A stretch of DNA of 64,000 nucleotides. It comes from UBA1447 sp002329225 (lineage in GTDB: Bacteria; Bacillota; Clostridia; Oscillospirales; Acutalibacteraceae). The stretch lies in the NCBI GenBank assembly GCA_050946835.1, contig JBMNVN010000001.1, positions 186,001-250,000 of the forward strand, in the 5' to 3' direction. Below, piece by piece: positions 42,854-50,984 of this stretch (position 1 is its first letter; the number at the start of each line of letters is the position of its first letter). Under the pieces are notes generated by a model, which had not been told where the DNA came from, searched no databases, and worked only from the letters and a program-made list of their open reading frames with translations. A program made the translations under genes and the position numbers.

Positions 42854-43810
42854 CTAATGTACTGCGACAAACTCAGCTTCAATAACTTCAAATGTTTGTG
42901 TATTGGAATTGAACTTTAAGATACTTTTCGCATCGCCAATATAGTCCGCATGACTAGCCAATGAAACATACTGCATACAGATAATTTCAAAAACCCCGTC
43001 ACCATCAACATCTTCGGGATAAAACTCAAAAAAGCTGTCACACCAAATACCTATACTCTGTTTTGCTTTACCGTTTTCATCAAAAAATTCTTCATTATAT
43101 CTGTTCGATATATCCAAGATTTTATTATATCCGGTTATTGCATTACAAATTTTCAGCCGTTTTCCACTCAGAAATTCACCGGTAAACCCGGTGTCAAAAA
43201 CACTCCAATCATTATTAGTTGAGTCAACAATGGTTGAATTGAAGATTTCGCATATTCCATCTTCAACCACCTTGAAAACTCGTGACCAAAATTGACCTGC
43301 GCCACCGCTCATTCCGACAGTTTGTTGGAGAACAATCTCATCAATTCCGTCACTGTCAACATCACAAACATACAAAGTATCATTATAGCTACTGCCGACA
43401 TCATTCCCAACTGTAAGGTCTTTGAGCAATATTTTTGAGTCTGTAACAACAGCTAAATATGAATCATGAAGAACACCATCGTTATATCTTTTATAATCAC
43501 AAAGTATATATACCGGTAGCGAAGTTATACTTGCCGTATCGCGCTTAACAACATTACCGTTTACGACACTTCCAATAGTCACATTCTTTAGCCCTATTTC
43601 CGGCAAATTAACAGTCAACCAATCCTTTGTATTAAAATCAGAATTCAATATCACATTGTTGGTTAAATATTGGTGATTTAATGTCACCGTATTATTAGAA
43701 TTAGTTGATGTTTGACTGCTATTTGACAATTTATTGCTTTCCGTTTCAGAGTTGCAAGCTGATAGAAAAATAATCAATAAAACAGCAATAAAAAATTTCA
43801 GCAGTTTCAT
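42854..43810 (-). CDS. putative lipoprotein with EF-hand-like/FG-GAP-type repeats
   Basis: 318 aa from the ATG at 43810 (ribosome-binding site AAAGGGG; an upstream in-frame start at 43828 is less likely). The signal peptide ends in lipobox FLSAC, followed by a Ser/Asn-rich linker. Two Asp-rich loops, DVDSDGIDEIVLQ (about 148) and DVDGDGVFEIICMQ (about 270), resemble calcium-binding FG-GAP/VCBS-type repeat loops. It is probably an outer-face lipoprotein of unknown function. Low G+C and an Asn-rich composition set it apart from the rest of the window. Confidence 0.7.
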   Translation of the reverse strand: MKLLKFFIAVLLIIFLSACNSETESNKLSNSSQTSTNSNNTVTLNHQYLTNNVILNSDFNTKDWLTVNLPEIGLKNVTIGSVVNGNVVKRDTASITSLPVYILCDYKRYNDGVLHDSYLAVVTDSKILLKDLTVGNDVGSSYNDTLYVCDVDSDGIDEIVLQQTVGMSGGAGQFWSRVFKVVEDGICEIFNSTIVDSTNNDWSVFDTGFTGEFLSGKRLKICNAITGYNKILDISNRYNEEFFDENGKAKQSIGIWCDSFFEFYPEDVDGDGVFEIICMQYVSLASHADYIGDAKSILKFNSNTQTFEVIEAEFVAVH

Positions 43811-43944
43811 CAATGTCACCCCTTTCATCGGAATACATTACCGGATTATTCAAACGATATATAAAATGGAGATATTGCGCTGAATATGTTACGCCTGCAC
43901 ATTAGCACAAATAGTATTACCCGTCAATATGGAAAACAAAAATC

Positions 43945-43980
43945 AACCCGCCCGAGTTGAACGCTCAATTCGGACGGGTT
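43945..43980 (-). terminator. terminator of the rubrerythrin gene
   Basis: A stem of about 15 base pairs, ACCCGTCCGAATTGA with TCAACTCGGGCGGGT on the minus strand (two G-U pairs), a short loop, then TGATTTTTGTTTT. It lies 18 bases after the rubrerythrin stop. Confidence 0.8.
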
Positions 43981-43997
43981 TAGTTTAAATGTTTTGA

Positions 43998-44537
43998 TTA
44001 GTAGTTTACGCTGTGTACTTCGAAATATGCCTGAGGATGGTCACAGGTGGGGCAGACGACGGGAGCGGCCTTGCCCACATGCAGATGTCCACAGTTGCGG
44101 CAAATCCAAACGACTTCCTGAGTTTTTTCAAACACGATGCCGTTTTCGAGGTTTTCAATAAGCTTACGGTAACGGTCTTCATGGGCGTTTTCAATTTTTG
44201 CCACCAACTCAAAAAGGGCGGCTATTCTTGTAAAGCCTTCTTCTTTAGCTTCGGCGGCGAAGTTTTTGTACATTTCGGTCCACTCGTAGTTTTCACCCTC
44301 GGCGGCATCCAAAAGGTTTGCGGCGGTATCGGGGACTGCGCCACCGTTGAGCTCTTTAAACCACATCTTGGCGTGCTCTTTTTCGTTGCCGGCGGTTTCT
44401 TCAAAGATAGCTGCGATTTGCTCGTAACCCTCTTTCTTCGCCTTTGACGCATAGTAGGTATATTTGTTGCGCGCCATGGATTCGCCTGCGAAAGCTTCCA
44501 TCAAATTCTTTTCGGTTTTACTGCCTTTAAGTTCCAT
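43998..44537 (-). CDS. rbr: rubrerythrin
   Basis: A 179-aa non-haem iron protein that reduces hydrogen peroxide in anaerobes. The N-terminal four-helix diiron domain (1-140) has EAFAGESMARNKY, EETAGNEKEHAKM and ELVAKIENAHEDRY. The C-terminal rubredoxin-like domain has CRNCGHLHVG and CPTCDHPQAYF with four Cys ligands. The AGGAGG ribosome-binding site is 7 bases upstream. It is monocistronic, with promoter and terminator. It supports an anaerobic lifestyle. Confidence 0.96.
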   Translation of the reverse strand: MELKGSKTEKNLMEAFAGESMARNKYTYYASKAKKEGYEQIAAIFEETAGNEKEHAKMWFKELNGGAVPDTAANLLDAAEGENYEWTEMYKNFAAEAKEEGFTRIAALFELVAKIENAHEDRYRKLIENLENGIVFEKTQEVVWICRNCGHLHVGKAAPVVCPTCDHPQAYFEVHSVNY

Positions 44538-44597
44538 TTTTTTACCTCCTATAAAGTAAACTGAAATAAATAATTCTGTGTACAGGACACTGCGGGG

Positions 44598-44626
44598 ATT
44601 ATATCAAAATGGCCGCTTGTTTTCAA
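44598..44626 (-). promoter_or_regulatory. rubrerythrin promoter
   Basis: On the minus strand, TTGAAA (44626-44621), 17 bases, extended -10 TGA-TATAAT (44603-44598). The leader would be about 54 bases. One of the strongest promoter matches in the window. No obvious PerR box (TTATAATNATTATAA) overlaps it. Confidence 0.75.
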
Positions 44627-44707
44627 GGGCAACTTAATACATATATTCGGCCACCGGGTTGATTTTGTACAAAATGTTCTTAAACGGTTTTTACCGCAGG
44701 TTTTATC

Positions 44708-44793
44708 GGATTAAACCTGCCGCAGAAATACTGAAGAATACAGCCCGACGCTGCTTGCTTTCGGAGGATTGGCATATCCGTTTTATGCCAATC
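44708..44793 (-). other. two hairpins downstream of the 212-aa gene
   Basis: GATTGGCAT (44767-44775) pairs perfectly with ATGCCAATC (44785-44793), and GCAGGTTT pairs with AAACCTGC around 44696-44721. On the minus strand the second is followed by GGTAAAAACC rather than a T run. They probably end or protect the transcript of the upstream gene, but do not form a textbook terminator. Confidence 0.4.
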
Positions 44794-44797
44794 GGGT

Positions 44798-45436
44798 TTA
44801 GTCACATTCCTCGCATTCAGCGGTAAAGTATACATAATTAGTTTTGATATATGCAGCGGCAAGCTCATAAAAATCGGTTTCGGCCCTTACTTCGGCAAAG
44901 GCGGCGTCGGAAGCATCAATTTCCGTCTGAATGAGAGAAACATCTTCATTTTCACTGTCAAAGGCCTGATATTGCTTGACGTAAAGGTCATAGACTTTAC
45001 AGCCCAAAGCCGACTCAACCGCTTCTTTCGCGGTGCCTGTAAGAGGTTTTCCGTTCTTTTTAAAGAACTCGCTGAGCTTTTCTTTCGAGTCGGTGATGAA
45101 ATAATAGAGGGCATAAATATACTTTTGCGGCTTCGAAAGATTTTCAAAAGCGGCCACCATATCCGCCTGCTTTTCCAAGTCGGCCTGCAGATTGAGCGCT
45201 ATGCCGTCCACCAACTTTTCGGGTTCGGCTGATAAAATCTGCTGCGCCGTCGGGTTTGCAAACTCCGCCCTTGTTTTATTTTCATAACGAAGTTGCTCAA
45301 TAATTTTTTCCCGCTTGCTTCTGCTTTTTTTAGCCGCTTTTGCCGCTTTGACGGAAACAAAAACCGTCAGTACAATCGCTACAACTAAAATTACGGTCAG
45401 ATACCAGTATTCAATAAACGCATTGAGTACGGTCAT
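44798..45436 (-). CDS. hypothetical membrane-anchored protein
   Basis: A 212-aa protein of unrecognised family with a strong AGGAGG ribosome-binding site. It has one N-terminal transmembrane segment (about 12-32), then a basic stretch (KAAKAAKKSRSKREK) and a helix-rich, charged cytoplasmic domain. It ends in CEECD, a possible metal- or disulfide-forming CxxC. It sits 16 bases after rsmI, so it is probably co-transcribed with the two methyltransferases. No function is proposed. Confidence 0.7.
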   Translation of the reverse strand: MTVLNAFIEYWYLTVILVVAIVLTVFVSVKAAKAAKKSRSKREKIIEQLRYENKTRAEFANPTAQQILSAEPEKLVDGIALNLQADLEKQADMVAAFENLSKPQKYIYALYYFITDSKEKLSEFFKKNGKPLTGTAKEAVESALGCKVYDLYVKQYQAFDSENEDVSLIQTEIDASDAAFAEVRAETDFYELAAAYIKTNYVYFTAECEECD

Positions 45437-45452
45437 ATCGGAGCCTCCTTTG

Positions 45453-46295
45453 TTATTTTCCGCTGTTTTCGGATGAATCAGTCAGTAATTTGTAAATATC
45501 TCCCTTTTTAAAGCCCGTTTTCCGGGCGGCAAACTTTGCCGCTTCCGCCGGTGATAAACCGGCATCGGCCCGTTCTTTTGCCAAGAGTAAGGCTTCTTCC
45601 AATGTTGAGGTTTCAGCCGCCTCTTCGGTTAAACCTTCAATGATAAGAACTATTTCCCCTTTCAGACTGCCGTCTTTGTAATCCTCAGCCGCCTGTGTAA
45701 GGGTAGTATGTATAACCTCTTCATGTATTTTTGTAAGTTCACGGACAATGGCTATCTTCCGTTCCCCGAAGGCGCGGGCCAGATCTTTCAGGGTTGAGGA
45801 CAGTTTGTGGGGCGCCTCGTAAAAAATCATGGTGCGGCGCTCATTCAACAGAGATTCAATATGTTCACGCCGTCCTCTTTTGTTCACGGTTAAAAAGCCT
45901 TCAAAGGTAAAACGGCCGGACGGCATGCCGGAAACGGCAAGGGCGGCGGTAAGAGCTGTGGGGCCGGGAACAACCTCCACTTTTATACCCATGCCGTGGC
46001 AAAGGCGCACAAGGTCTTCCCCCGGGTCGGAAACTGCCGGCATACCGGCATCCGTAACCAGAGCGCAGACTTCACCGCCGATAATCCTTTGGGCAATAAG
46101 CTCCCCTTTTTCAAAACGGCTGTGCTCATAGTAGCTGACCATGGGCTTTTTAACCCCGAAACGGTTAAGAATTTTTACCGTTACCCGGGTATCTTCCGCA
46201 GCAATAAAATCGCAGTCATTGAGTGCCTTTAAAGCCCGGGGAGAAAGGTCGCCCAAATTGCCGATAGGAGTGCCGACAACAATAAGTTTACTCAT
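45453..46295 (-). CDS. rsmI: 16S rRNA (cytidine1402-2'-O)-methyltransferase RsmI
   Basis: A 280-aa tetrapyrrole-methylase-fold enzyme that methylates the ribose of C1402; RsmH encoded at 32569-33510 modifies the base of the same nucleotide. Seen: VGTPIGNLGDLSPRAL (7-22), AAEDTRVT, VTDAGMPAVSDPGEDLV, VPGPTALTAALAVSG and EAPHKLSSTL. It overlaps the upstream methyltransferase gene by 8 bases. Confidence 0.95.
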   Translation of the reverse strand: MSKLIVVGTPIGNLGDLSPRALKALNDCDFIAAEDTRVTVKILNRFGVKKPMVSYYEHSRFEKGELIAQRIIGGEVCALVTDAGMPAVSDPGEDLVRLCHGMGIKVEVVPGPTALTAALAVSGMPSGRFTFEGFLTVNKRGRREHIESLLNERRTMIFYEAPHKLSSTLKDLARAFGERKIAIVRELTKIHEEVIHTTLTQAAEDYKDGSLKGEIVLIIEGLTEEAAETSTLEEALLLAKERADAGLSPAEAAKFAARKTGFKKGDIYKLLTDSSENSGK

Positions 46296-47067
46296 TGCCT
46301 TCCCCTTTCACGGGAGGATTTTCCGCTCCCCCGGGGCGTTTGTCGTTCACATAGTATTCCCCGAAAACCGCAAGCATTTCTTCGGTATTACTGCCGTCGG
46401 TATTTTGCATAAGCAGTTCCGGTTCCATAATAAGACCGGGCTTGCCGCCCCGTCTGCCTTCCACCAGAACCAGCCAGGGCGCTCTGCCCGGGGACAGGGT
46501 AACCTGACGCATACGCTTGGGTTCCATACCCGCCGCCCGCATGGCAGCGAAGATATCGCTTAGCCTTTCCGGCCGTTGGCAAAGGCAAAACCTGCCCCCG
46601 AAACGCAAAAGGGAGGCGGCGGCGGCACAGGCTTCTTCCAAGGTGCAGCTAACCTCATGGCGGGCAATCAGGTCACCCTTTTCCCGGCTCTTTATGCCGG
46701 TATCAAGGGCTTTATAGGGCGGGTTTATTGTTACCAAATCCCACTCACCAAAAGAGAGAACCCCTTTCAGGGAGCGCAAATCACCTTGTATTACCTGAAT
46801 TTTATCTTCCGCCGAGCTTATTTCTATCCCCGCCCTTAACTGAGTGCAGGCCTGAGGCTGTAATTCCACGGCAGCTATCTTTGCACAGCGTTTATCTCTG
46901 AACCAAAGGAGAGGGATAATTCCGCAACCGGAGCCGAGATCACAGGCTCTGTCTTTTGTTTTCGGGGCGGCAAAATACGCCAGCATGAGGGCATCGGTGC
47001 CGAAACCGTGAAAGTCGGAAACTATGGCATAAACGCCGGAGCCCAGATATTCTTCTTTTACAGACAC
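46288..47067 (-). CDS. tRNA1(Val) adenine37-N6-methyltransferase-like protein (TrmN6/YabB)
   Basis: A 259-aa SAM-dependent methyltransferase. Seen: DFHGFGTDALMLAYFA, motif I DLGSGCGIIPLL (about 44-55) and catalytic NPPYKAL (about 115), typical of N6-adenine methyltransferases of the TrmN6/YabB family. The order yabB-yazA-yabC(rsmI) in Bacillus is mirrored here except that the small GIY-YIG gene yazA is missing. The C-terminal tail (about 225-259) is acidic and Gly/Pro-rich, longer than usual. Confidence 0.88.
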   Translation of the reverse strand: MSVKEEYLGSGVYAIVSDFHGFGTDALMLAYFAAPKTKDRACDLGSGCGIIPLLWFRDKRCAKIAAVELQPQACTQLRAGIEISSAEDKIQVIQGDLRSLKGVLSFGEWDLVTINPPYKALDTGIKSREKGDLIARHEVSCTLEEACAAAASLLRFGGRFCLCQRPERLSDIFAAMRAAGMEPKRMRQVTLSPGRAPWLVLVEGRRGGKPGLIMEPELLMQNTDGSNTEEMLAVFGEYYVNDKRPGGAENPPVKGEGNE

Positions 47068-47153
47068 AACTATACCCTCCCTTACTAATACTAATGCCGT
47101 AATTATAGCTTAGGACGGCGGCCCGCGCAAACATTCTTTGCAGAGTATAAAAA

Positions 47154-47174
47154 AGCGCCCGATAAACGGACGCT
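47154..47174 (-). terminator. terminator after the 135-aa hypothetical gene
   Basis: AGCGTCCG pairs with CGGGCGCT (one G-U pair, 5-base loop), followed on the minus strand by TTTTTTATA. It separates this gene from the TrmN6-like gene. Confidence 0.75.
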
Positions 47175-47190
47175 GTAGAAAAATCTTCGC

Positions 47191-47598
47191 CTAAGAAATT
47201 GGCAATGGAGCTCCGTAACGCTCAAATAAGTCTTCAATAGTTTCCCGGTCTTTATCACTTATTGTAAAGGTTTTGTTGTTATTGTGAATTTTAATCAACG
47301 GGTAACTGTCCAAAGATATGCAGAAAATCTGATTACCGAAACGGATAGAAACATCGCTTGTAAAATTCCCGCTACCGTCCCCGTCGGTCAGCCTCTTACC
47401 GTCAAAAATATGATGTACCAACAGCGCTTCTTCATTTGTAAGTACGGTTGCAATATTTGTTTCGCCCCGGTTATAGACCAAAACTGCGGTAGCTGTGCTG
47501 ATTTTTGTTGTTTGAGGAAGCAGCTTATATACAAGTGCGGCGCCTAAAATCAAACAAACGACAGTGCCCGCTATTGTAAGCTTTTTACTAACACTCAT
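47191..47598 (-). CDS. small hypothetical membrane-anchored protein
   Basis: A 135-aa protein with an N-terminal transmembrane or signal-anchor segment (about 8-26) and an extracellular domain of about 105 residues rich in beta-forming residues. Phrases such as VLTNEEALLVHHIFDGKRL and DVSIRFGNQIFCISLDSYP resemble small secreted proteins of Clostridia with no assigned function. The ATG is preceded by GGGGGGAGGT at a rather long spacing. It is flanked by terminators on both sides, so it is probably a single-gene unit. Confidence 0.65.
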   Translation of the reverse strand: MSVSKKLTIAGTVVCLILGAALVYKLLPQTTKISTATAVLVYNRGETNIATVLTNEEALLVHHIFDGKRLTDGDGSGNFTSDVSIRFGNQIFCISLDSYPLIKIHNNNKTFTISDKDRETIEDLFERYGAPLPIS

Positions 47599-47710
47599 TT
47601 TAGACGACCTCCCCCCAATGATACTAATCAGATTTTATTGCCTTTAGAGGGTAATGTCAACATTTTTCTAAACAGACCTGTCTTGATATAACTTTCAGGG
47701 TGCAAAAAAA

Positions 47711-47733
47711 GCGCCTGAGCAAAACTCAAGCGC
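47711..47733 (-). terminator. bidirectional-looking terminator of the ferredoxin gene
   Basis: GCGCTTGAG with CTCAGGCGC (one G-U pair) and a 5-base loop, followed on the minus strand by TTTTTTT and on plus by CCTTTTT. It is 17 bases after the ferredoxin stop. Confidence 0.85.
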
Positions 47734-47749
47734 CCTTTTTATGAGCAAA

Positions 47750-47926
47750 TTACTCTTCCGCCGGAGCGGGGGCTTCTACCGGGCATACATCGGCACAGTT
47801 ACCGCAATCGGAGCAAAGATCCGCATCAATAACATAGATGCCGTCGCCTTCGGAAATAGCTTCTTCCGGGCATTCAGATTCGCACAAGCCGCAGGCTATG
47901 CAATCATCACCAATAAAAAACGCCAT
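47750..47926 (-). CDS. 2[4Fe-4S] ferredoxin
   Basis: A 58-aa small electron carrier of the clostridial type. Two complete CxxCxxCxxxCP motifs are visible: C9, C12, C15, C19 (CIACGLCESECP) and C38, C41, C44, C48 (CSDCGNCADVCP). The mature length is normal for this family. An AGGAGG ribosome-binding site precedes the ATG at 47926, and a promoter and terminator flank it. It would shuttle electrons for pyruvate:ferredoxin oxidoreductase, hydrogenase or similar enzymes. Confidence 0.95.
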   Translation of the reverse strand: MAFFIGDDCIACGLCESECPEEAISEGDGIYVIDADLCSDCGNCADVCPVEAPAPAEE

Positions 47927-47956
47927 GAATCATACCTCCTTATAAAATTCTAACCC

Positions 47957-47984
47957 ATTCTAACACAAAGTTATAAAAATGCAA
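47957..47984 (-). promoter_or_regulatory. ferredoxin promoter
   Basis: On the minus strand, TTGCAT (47984-47979), 16 bases, then TAGAAT (47962-47957). The leader would be about 25 bases, ending in the AGGAGG site. Confidence 0.55.
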
Positions 47985-48084
47985 TAGCATTATTCAGACA
48001 ATTATTTTTCCTTTCATAAGCGTCATAAGTGTGAAAAATCTGAACTCCGCAATATATATGACAAAATGTTTTTTCATCTTCAGC

Positions 48085-48114
48085 AAAGGGCCGGAAATTT
48101 TTCCGACCCCTTTT
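48085..48114 (-). terminator. terminator of surface-protein gene 1
   Basis: An inverted repeat (AAAGGGGTCGGAAA with TTTCCGGCCCTTT on minus, one mismatch or bulge) lies 44 bases after the stop. It closely resembles the hairpin after the third paralogue (50922-50946), and the DNA between gene and hairpin is also alike. Confidence 0.6.
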
Positions 48115-48157
48115 GAACATTTATTTAACTTGAAAAACCCGATTTAATCCGTCGGTG

Positions 48158-49474
48158 TTATTTCTTTTTTTTGAGCAGCAAAACAACAACTATAATCACC
48201 AGCAGGATAATAATAAATATGACCGCTATACCCAAGACGGCCGTTACGCCGAACTTTTTGCCGGAACCGCCGCCGTCCTCCGTTTGGGCTGATGATGATT
48301 CGGCATTGTCCGCTTCAGGGGTTTGCGAACCGTCAATTTCGGTAGTGTCAGCTGCGGAAGTGTCTGCATCGGGGAATTCAGTCGCAGAATCTACGGGCGC
48401 AGATTTTGACAGAATTTCAAGGTTGCCGACAGCCGTACCCGGTTTAGAGATAACCTCCACCTTATGTTTGCCGACGGAAAGAGTTTCGAGGAAGGCGGCT
48501 TTAAATGTGACAATTGTTGAACCGTTTTTCACCTCATAGTTGGAAGCATTGATTTTCTTCCCGTCAACATTGACGCTCAAAAAATCTTTGAACTCCGCAT
48601 TTGAGGTAAAGCTTGCCGTTTTGCCGGAACCTTTAATCCAAGGCGGAGGCTGTTTAATCATCTTTACTTTTTCCGCAAGCGGAGGGAAATCGAAAAATAT
48701 ATTTGAATAAGTACCCTGCTTATCAATCTTTGATGCCGTTTTCCCATTCACCGTTGCAGTCAATTTGTCTGCGAAAACATATTCGCCGCCACGATCAACC
48801 ACTATTCTGATAGAGTATTTTTTCCCCGGCTCAAAAGGCTTTGTAACATCTTTCTTATTCCAATAGCCATCTACATCTTCACGCCAATATGTATGCTCAA
48901 GGTCAACTGTAACGCCCGGTGTTTTTGTAGTAATACCCTTTACAGTCGGCAGCTTACCTGCCTCCGGCGGAGTTACACCGGTAATATCCACATTGACAAT
49001 TTCAGCCGAAAGCGGAGAGAAGTGCAAAAAGATATTTCTGACATCGGAACTGCCTAAAACATCTGATGCTTTTTTTCCGTTTACAGTGGCAGTTAATTTT
49101 TCTCCGAAATAAAACGGCTCTTTGTTTGAAACAACCACTCTGATACTGTATTCCATCCCTGCCACAAAAGGTTTTGTCGGATCTTTCTCACTCCAGAAAA
49201 GAACCTTCGGGTTTATTCGCTCCATCCAACATGTACCGCCGTCGGCTTTGTAGACAATGTTTACCGGCGAGGTTGTAGCAATACCTTTTGTAGTCGGCAG
49301 CTTACCCAGCACGGGCTCGGTTACTCCGGTAATTTCTATGTTGGAAATTTCAAAAATACTCGGCGGTATTGTGACAAATTGGGCGGATATTGACGCGGAG
49401 AGCATCGGCAACATACCGGATAAAACAACAAGGGACATAATAATCGCCGGGAGTCTGCTTAACTTTTTATTCAT
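48158..49474 (-). CDS. surface protein 1: repeat modules + X2-like domain + C-terminal membrane anchor
   Basis: A 438-aa exported protein with a signal peptide (1-31, ending SISA). Two copies of a ~115-residue module follow (about 43-155 and 158-268), each starting with a version of (I/V)xITGVTPPxxGKLPTxKGI and containing YSIRVVV and KLTATVNGKxAS. Next is an X2/Ig-like domain (about 275-355; GSGKTASFTSNAEF, NVDGKKINASNYEV, FLETLSVGKHKVEV) as found in cellulosomal and surface proteins. A Ser/Asp/Glu-rich linker, a transmembrane segment (about 405-434) and KKKK end the protein; there is no LPxTG motif. Function unknown; probably carbohydrate or surface binding. Confidence 0.75.
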   Translation of the reverse strand: MNKKLSRLPAIIMSLVVLSGMLPMLSASISAQFVTIPPSIFEISNIEITGVTEPVLGKLPTTKGIATTSPVNIVYKADGGTCWMERINPKVLFWSEKDPTKPFVAGMEYSIRVVVSNKEPFYFGEKLTATVNGKKASDVLGSSDVRNIFLHFSPLSAEIVNVDITGVTPPEAGKLPTVKGITTKTPGVTVDLEHTYWREDVDGYWNKKDVTKPFEPGKKYSIRIVVDRGGEYVFADKLTATVNGKTASKIDKQGTYSNIFFDFPPLAEKVKMIKQPPPWIKGSGKTASFTSNAEFKDFLSVNVDGKKINASNYEVKNGSTIVTFKAAFLETLSVGKHKVEVISKPGTAVGNLEILSKSAPVDSATEFPDADTSAADTTEIDGSQTPEADNAESSSAQTEDGGGSGKKFGVTAVLGIAVIFIIILLVIIVVVLLLKKKK

Positions 49475-49579
49475 AACTTTTCCTCCTCAGTTTAACTTTA
49501 TTTGTTTTCCTGTTTACGTTGAAATATGCGTTGCCGGCTTTTGATAGAGAAGGTTGCAATTTTCTTGATTCCGCCGAGT

Positions 49580-50623
49580 TTATTTCTTCTTTTTAATCAA
49601 TAAAACAACAGTTACAGCTACTAAAATGATAATAATAATAAACACGACGGCAGCAATACCCAAAATGGCTGTTATGCTAATCGCGGACAAAGCACCGCCG
49701 GGCGTCTTTTGCTCTGTTGTTTTTTCGATATCGCCCGCTTCAGCGATTTGCGAGTCATCATTCGCATCAGTGTCGGCTTCGGCGGTCGTAGCATCGAGAG
49801 TTTCCGATTCGGGAGTTTCCGATGCCGCAGTTTCCGTACCGGTAACTGCGGGCTTCGTATCAACGGGTTTGGACTCCGACGGCTGAGGCGTAGCAGGTTT
49901 GGTCTCAGGCGGCGCAGGCTTGGCTAAAATCTCAAGACTGCCGACAGCCGTGCCGGATTTGGATACAATTTCCACCCTATGTCGGCCGACAGCGAGAGTT
50001 TCAAGAAAAGCGGCTTTAAAGGCGACAGTCGTTGAACCGTTTTTCACCTCGTAGTCAGAGGCGCTGACTTTTTTCCCGTCAACCTTAACCTCCGTAAAAT
50101 CCGCAAACTCCGCATTCGAGGTAAAGCTTGCAGTTTTACCTGAGCCTTGCGTCCAAGGGGAAGACTGTTTTGTCATTTTCACCTGTTGCCCAAGCGGAGG
50201 GAAGTTCCAATAGACATCCAAAAAAGGACCGTAGCTTACAACAGATGATGCATTGTTGCCGTTGACCGTGGCAGTAGTATTATTCGCAAAAGTATAGTCG
50301 CCTTTTGCTGAAAAAAACACCTTAATCCGATAATTTTTACCCGCTTCAAAAGGCTTTTTGGTATCTTTTGTAGCCCACTTACCGTTACTGTATTCCATCC
50401 AGAGTGTAGAGTCGGAAGAATAGTCAATGGATACAAACGGGGTTGTTGTAACAATACCCTTTGTGGTCGGCATGGCGCCCAGCACCGGAGGGGTTACACC
50501 TGTAACGGCCACATGGTTAATCGTTTTTTGGGCGGATACGGAAAAGGAAAGCATCGGCAACAAGCCGGATAAAACAACAAGGGACATAATAATCGCCAGG
50601 AGTCTGCTCATTTTTCTATTCAC
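49580..50623 (-). CDS. surface protein 2: shorter paralogue with one repeat module
   Basis: A 347-aa paralogue of the neighbouring gene: signal peptide (MSLVVLSGLLPMLSFSVSAQ region), a single GVTPPVLGAMPTTKGI module (about 38-150), the same X2-like domain (about 155-235; GSGKTASFTSNAEF), a Thr/Pro/Glu-rich linker (about 240-300), then a transmembrane segment and KKKK. The start is GTG with GAGGG upstream. The N-terminal 25 residues and the X2-like domain are very close to surface protein 1, which points to recent duplication. A promoter at 50746-50774 may serve this gene and surface protein 1, since no terminator is seen between them. Confidence 0.72.
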   Translation of the reverse strand: MNRKMSRLLAIIMSLVVLSGLLPMLSFSVSAQKTINHVAVTGVTPPVLGAMPTTKGIVTTTPFVSIDYSSDSTLWMEYSNGKWATKDTKKPFEAGKNYRIKVFFSAKGDYTFANNTTATVNGNNASSVVSYGPFLDVYWNFPPLGQQVKMTKQSSPWTQGSGKTASFTSNAEFADFTEVKVDGKKVSASDYEVKNGSTTVAFKAAFLETLAVGRHRVEIVSKSGTAVGSLEILAKPAPPETKPATPQPSESKPVDTKPAVTGTETAASETPESETLDATTAEADTDANDDSQIAEAGDIEKTTEQKTPGGALSAISITAILGIAAVVFIIIIILVAVTVVLLIKKKK

Positions 50624-50745
50624 AACATTCCCTCTTCACTTTAATATTATTTGTCTGCTTTGACCTTTGTACAGCAACTAAAAACGAAAAAGTTTGAGAT
50701 TAGGCATTTTTCCCCTTTTTATATTTTTATCACTGTCTCATGTGA

Positions 50746-50774
50746 ATAGTACCATAAAAAATCATTAATGTACA
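50746..50774 (-). promoter_or_regulatory. possible promoter of surface protein 2
   Basis: On the minus strand, TGTACA (50774-50769), 17 bases, extended -10 TGG-TACTAT (50751-50746), about 120 bases upstream of the GTG start. The rest of the 361-base gap (50624-50984) holds the terminator of surface protein 3 and no gene. Confidence 0.45.
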
Positions 50775-50921
50775 GAAGTTTTTGACAACTTTAACAGCAC
50801 CATAATTGTCGTTCCGACCTATCGGGTAAAATCCCTTAATTACAAAAAAGGGAAGTGTTTACAACAAGAAAAGGAACAACTGATCGGAGCGGAAAATTGC
50901 CGATGTGATAAAAACAAGTAC

Positions 50922-50946
50922 GGGGCCGGAAAATTTTTCCGGCCCC
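50922..50946 (-). terminator. terminator of surface-protein gene 3
   Basis: GGGGCCGGAAAA pairs with TTTTCCGGCCCC in a 12-base-pair perfect stem, followed on the minus strand by GTACTTGTTTTT. It lies 39 bases after the stop. Confidence 0.7.
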
Positions 50947-50984
50947 TTTTGTGCATTTAATTAACCTGTAAAACCCGGTTTAGC

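Noticed and set aside
44680..44868. 62-codon minus-strand frame at the end of the 212-aa gene
   Set aside because: It overlaps the upstream gene out of frame, lacks a ribosome-binding site and runs through the hairpin region.
47741..47953. Plus-strand 70-codon open frame over the ferredoxin
   Set aside because: The minus strand encodes two perfect 4Fe-4S motifs with ribosome-binding site, promoter and terminator.
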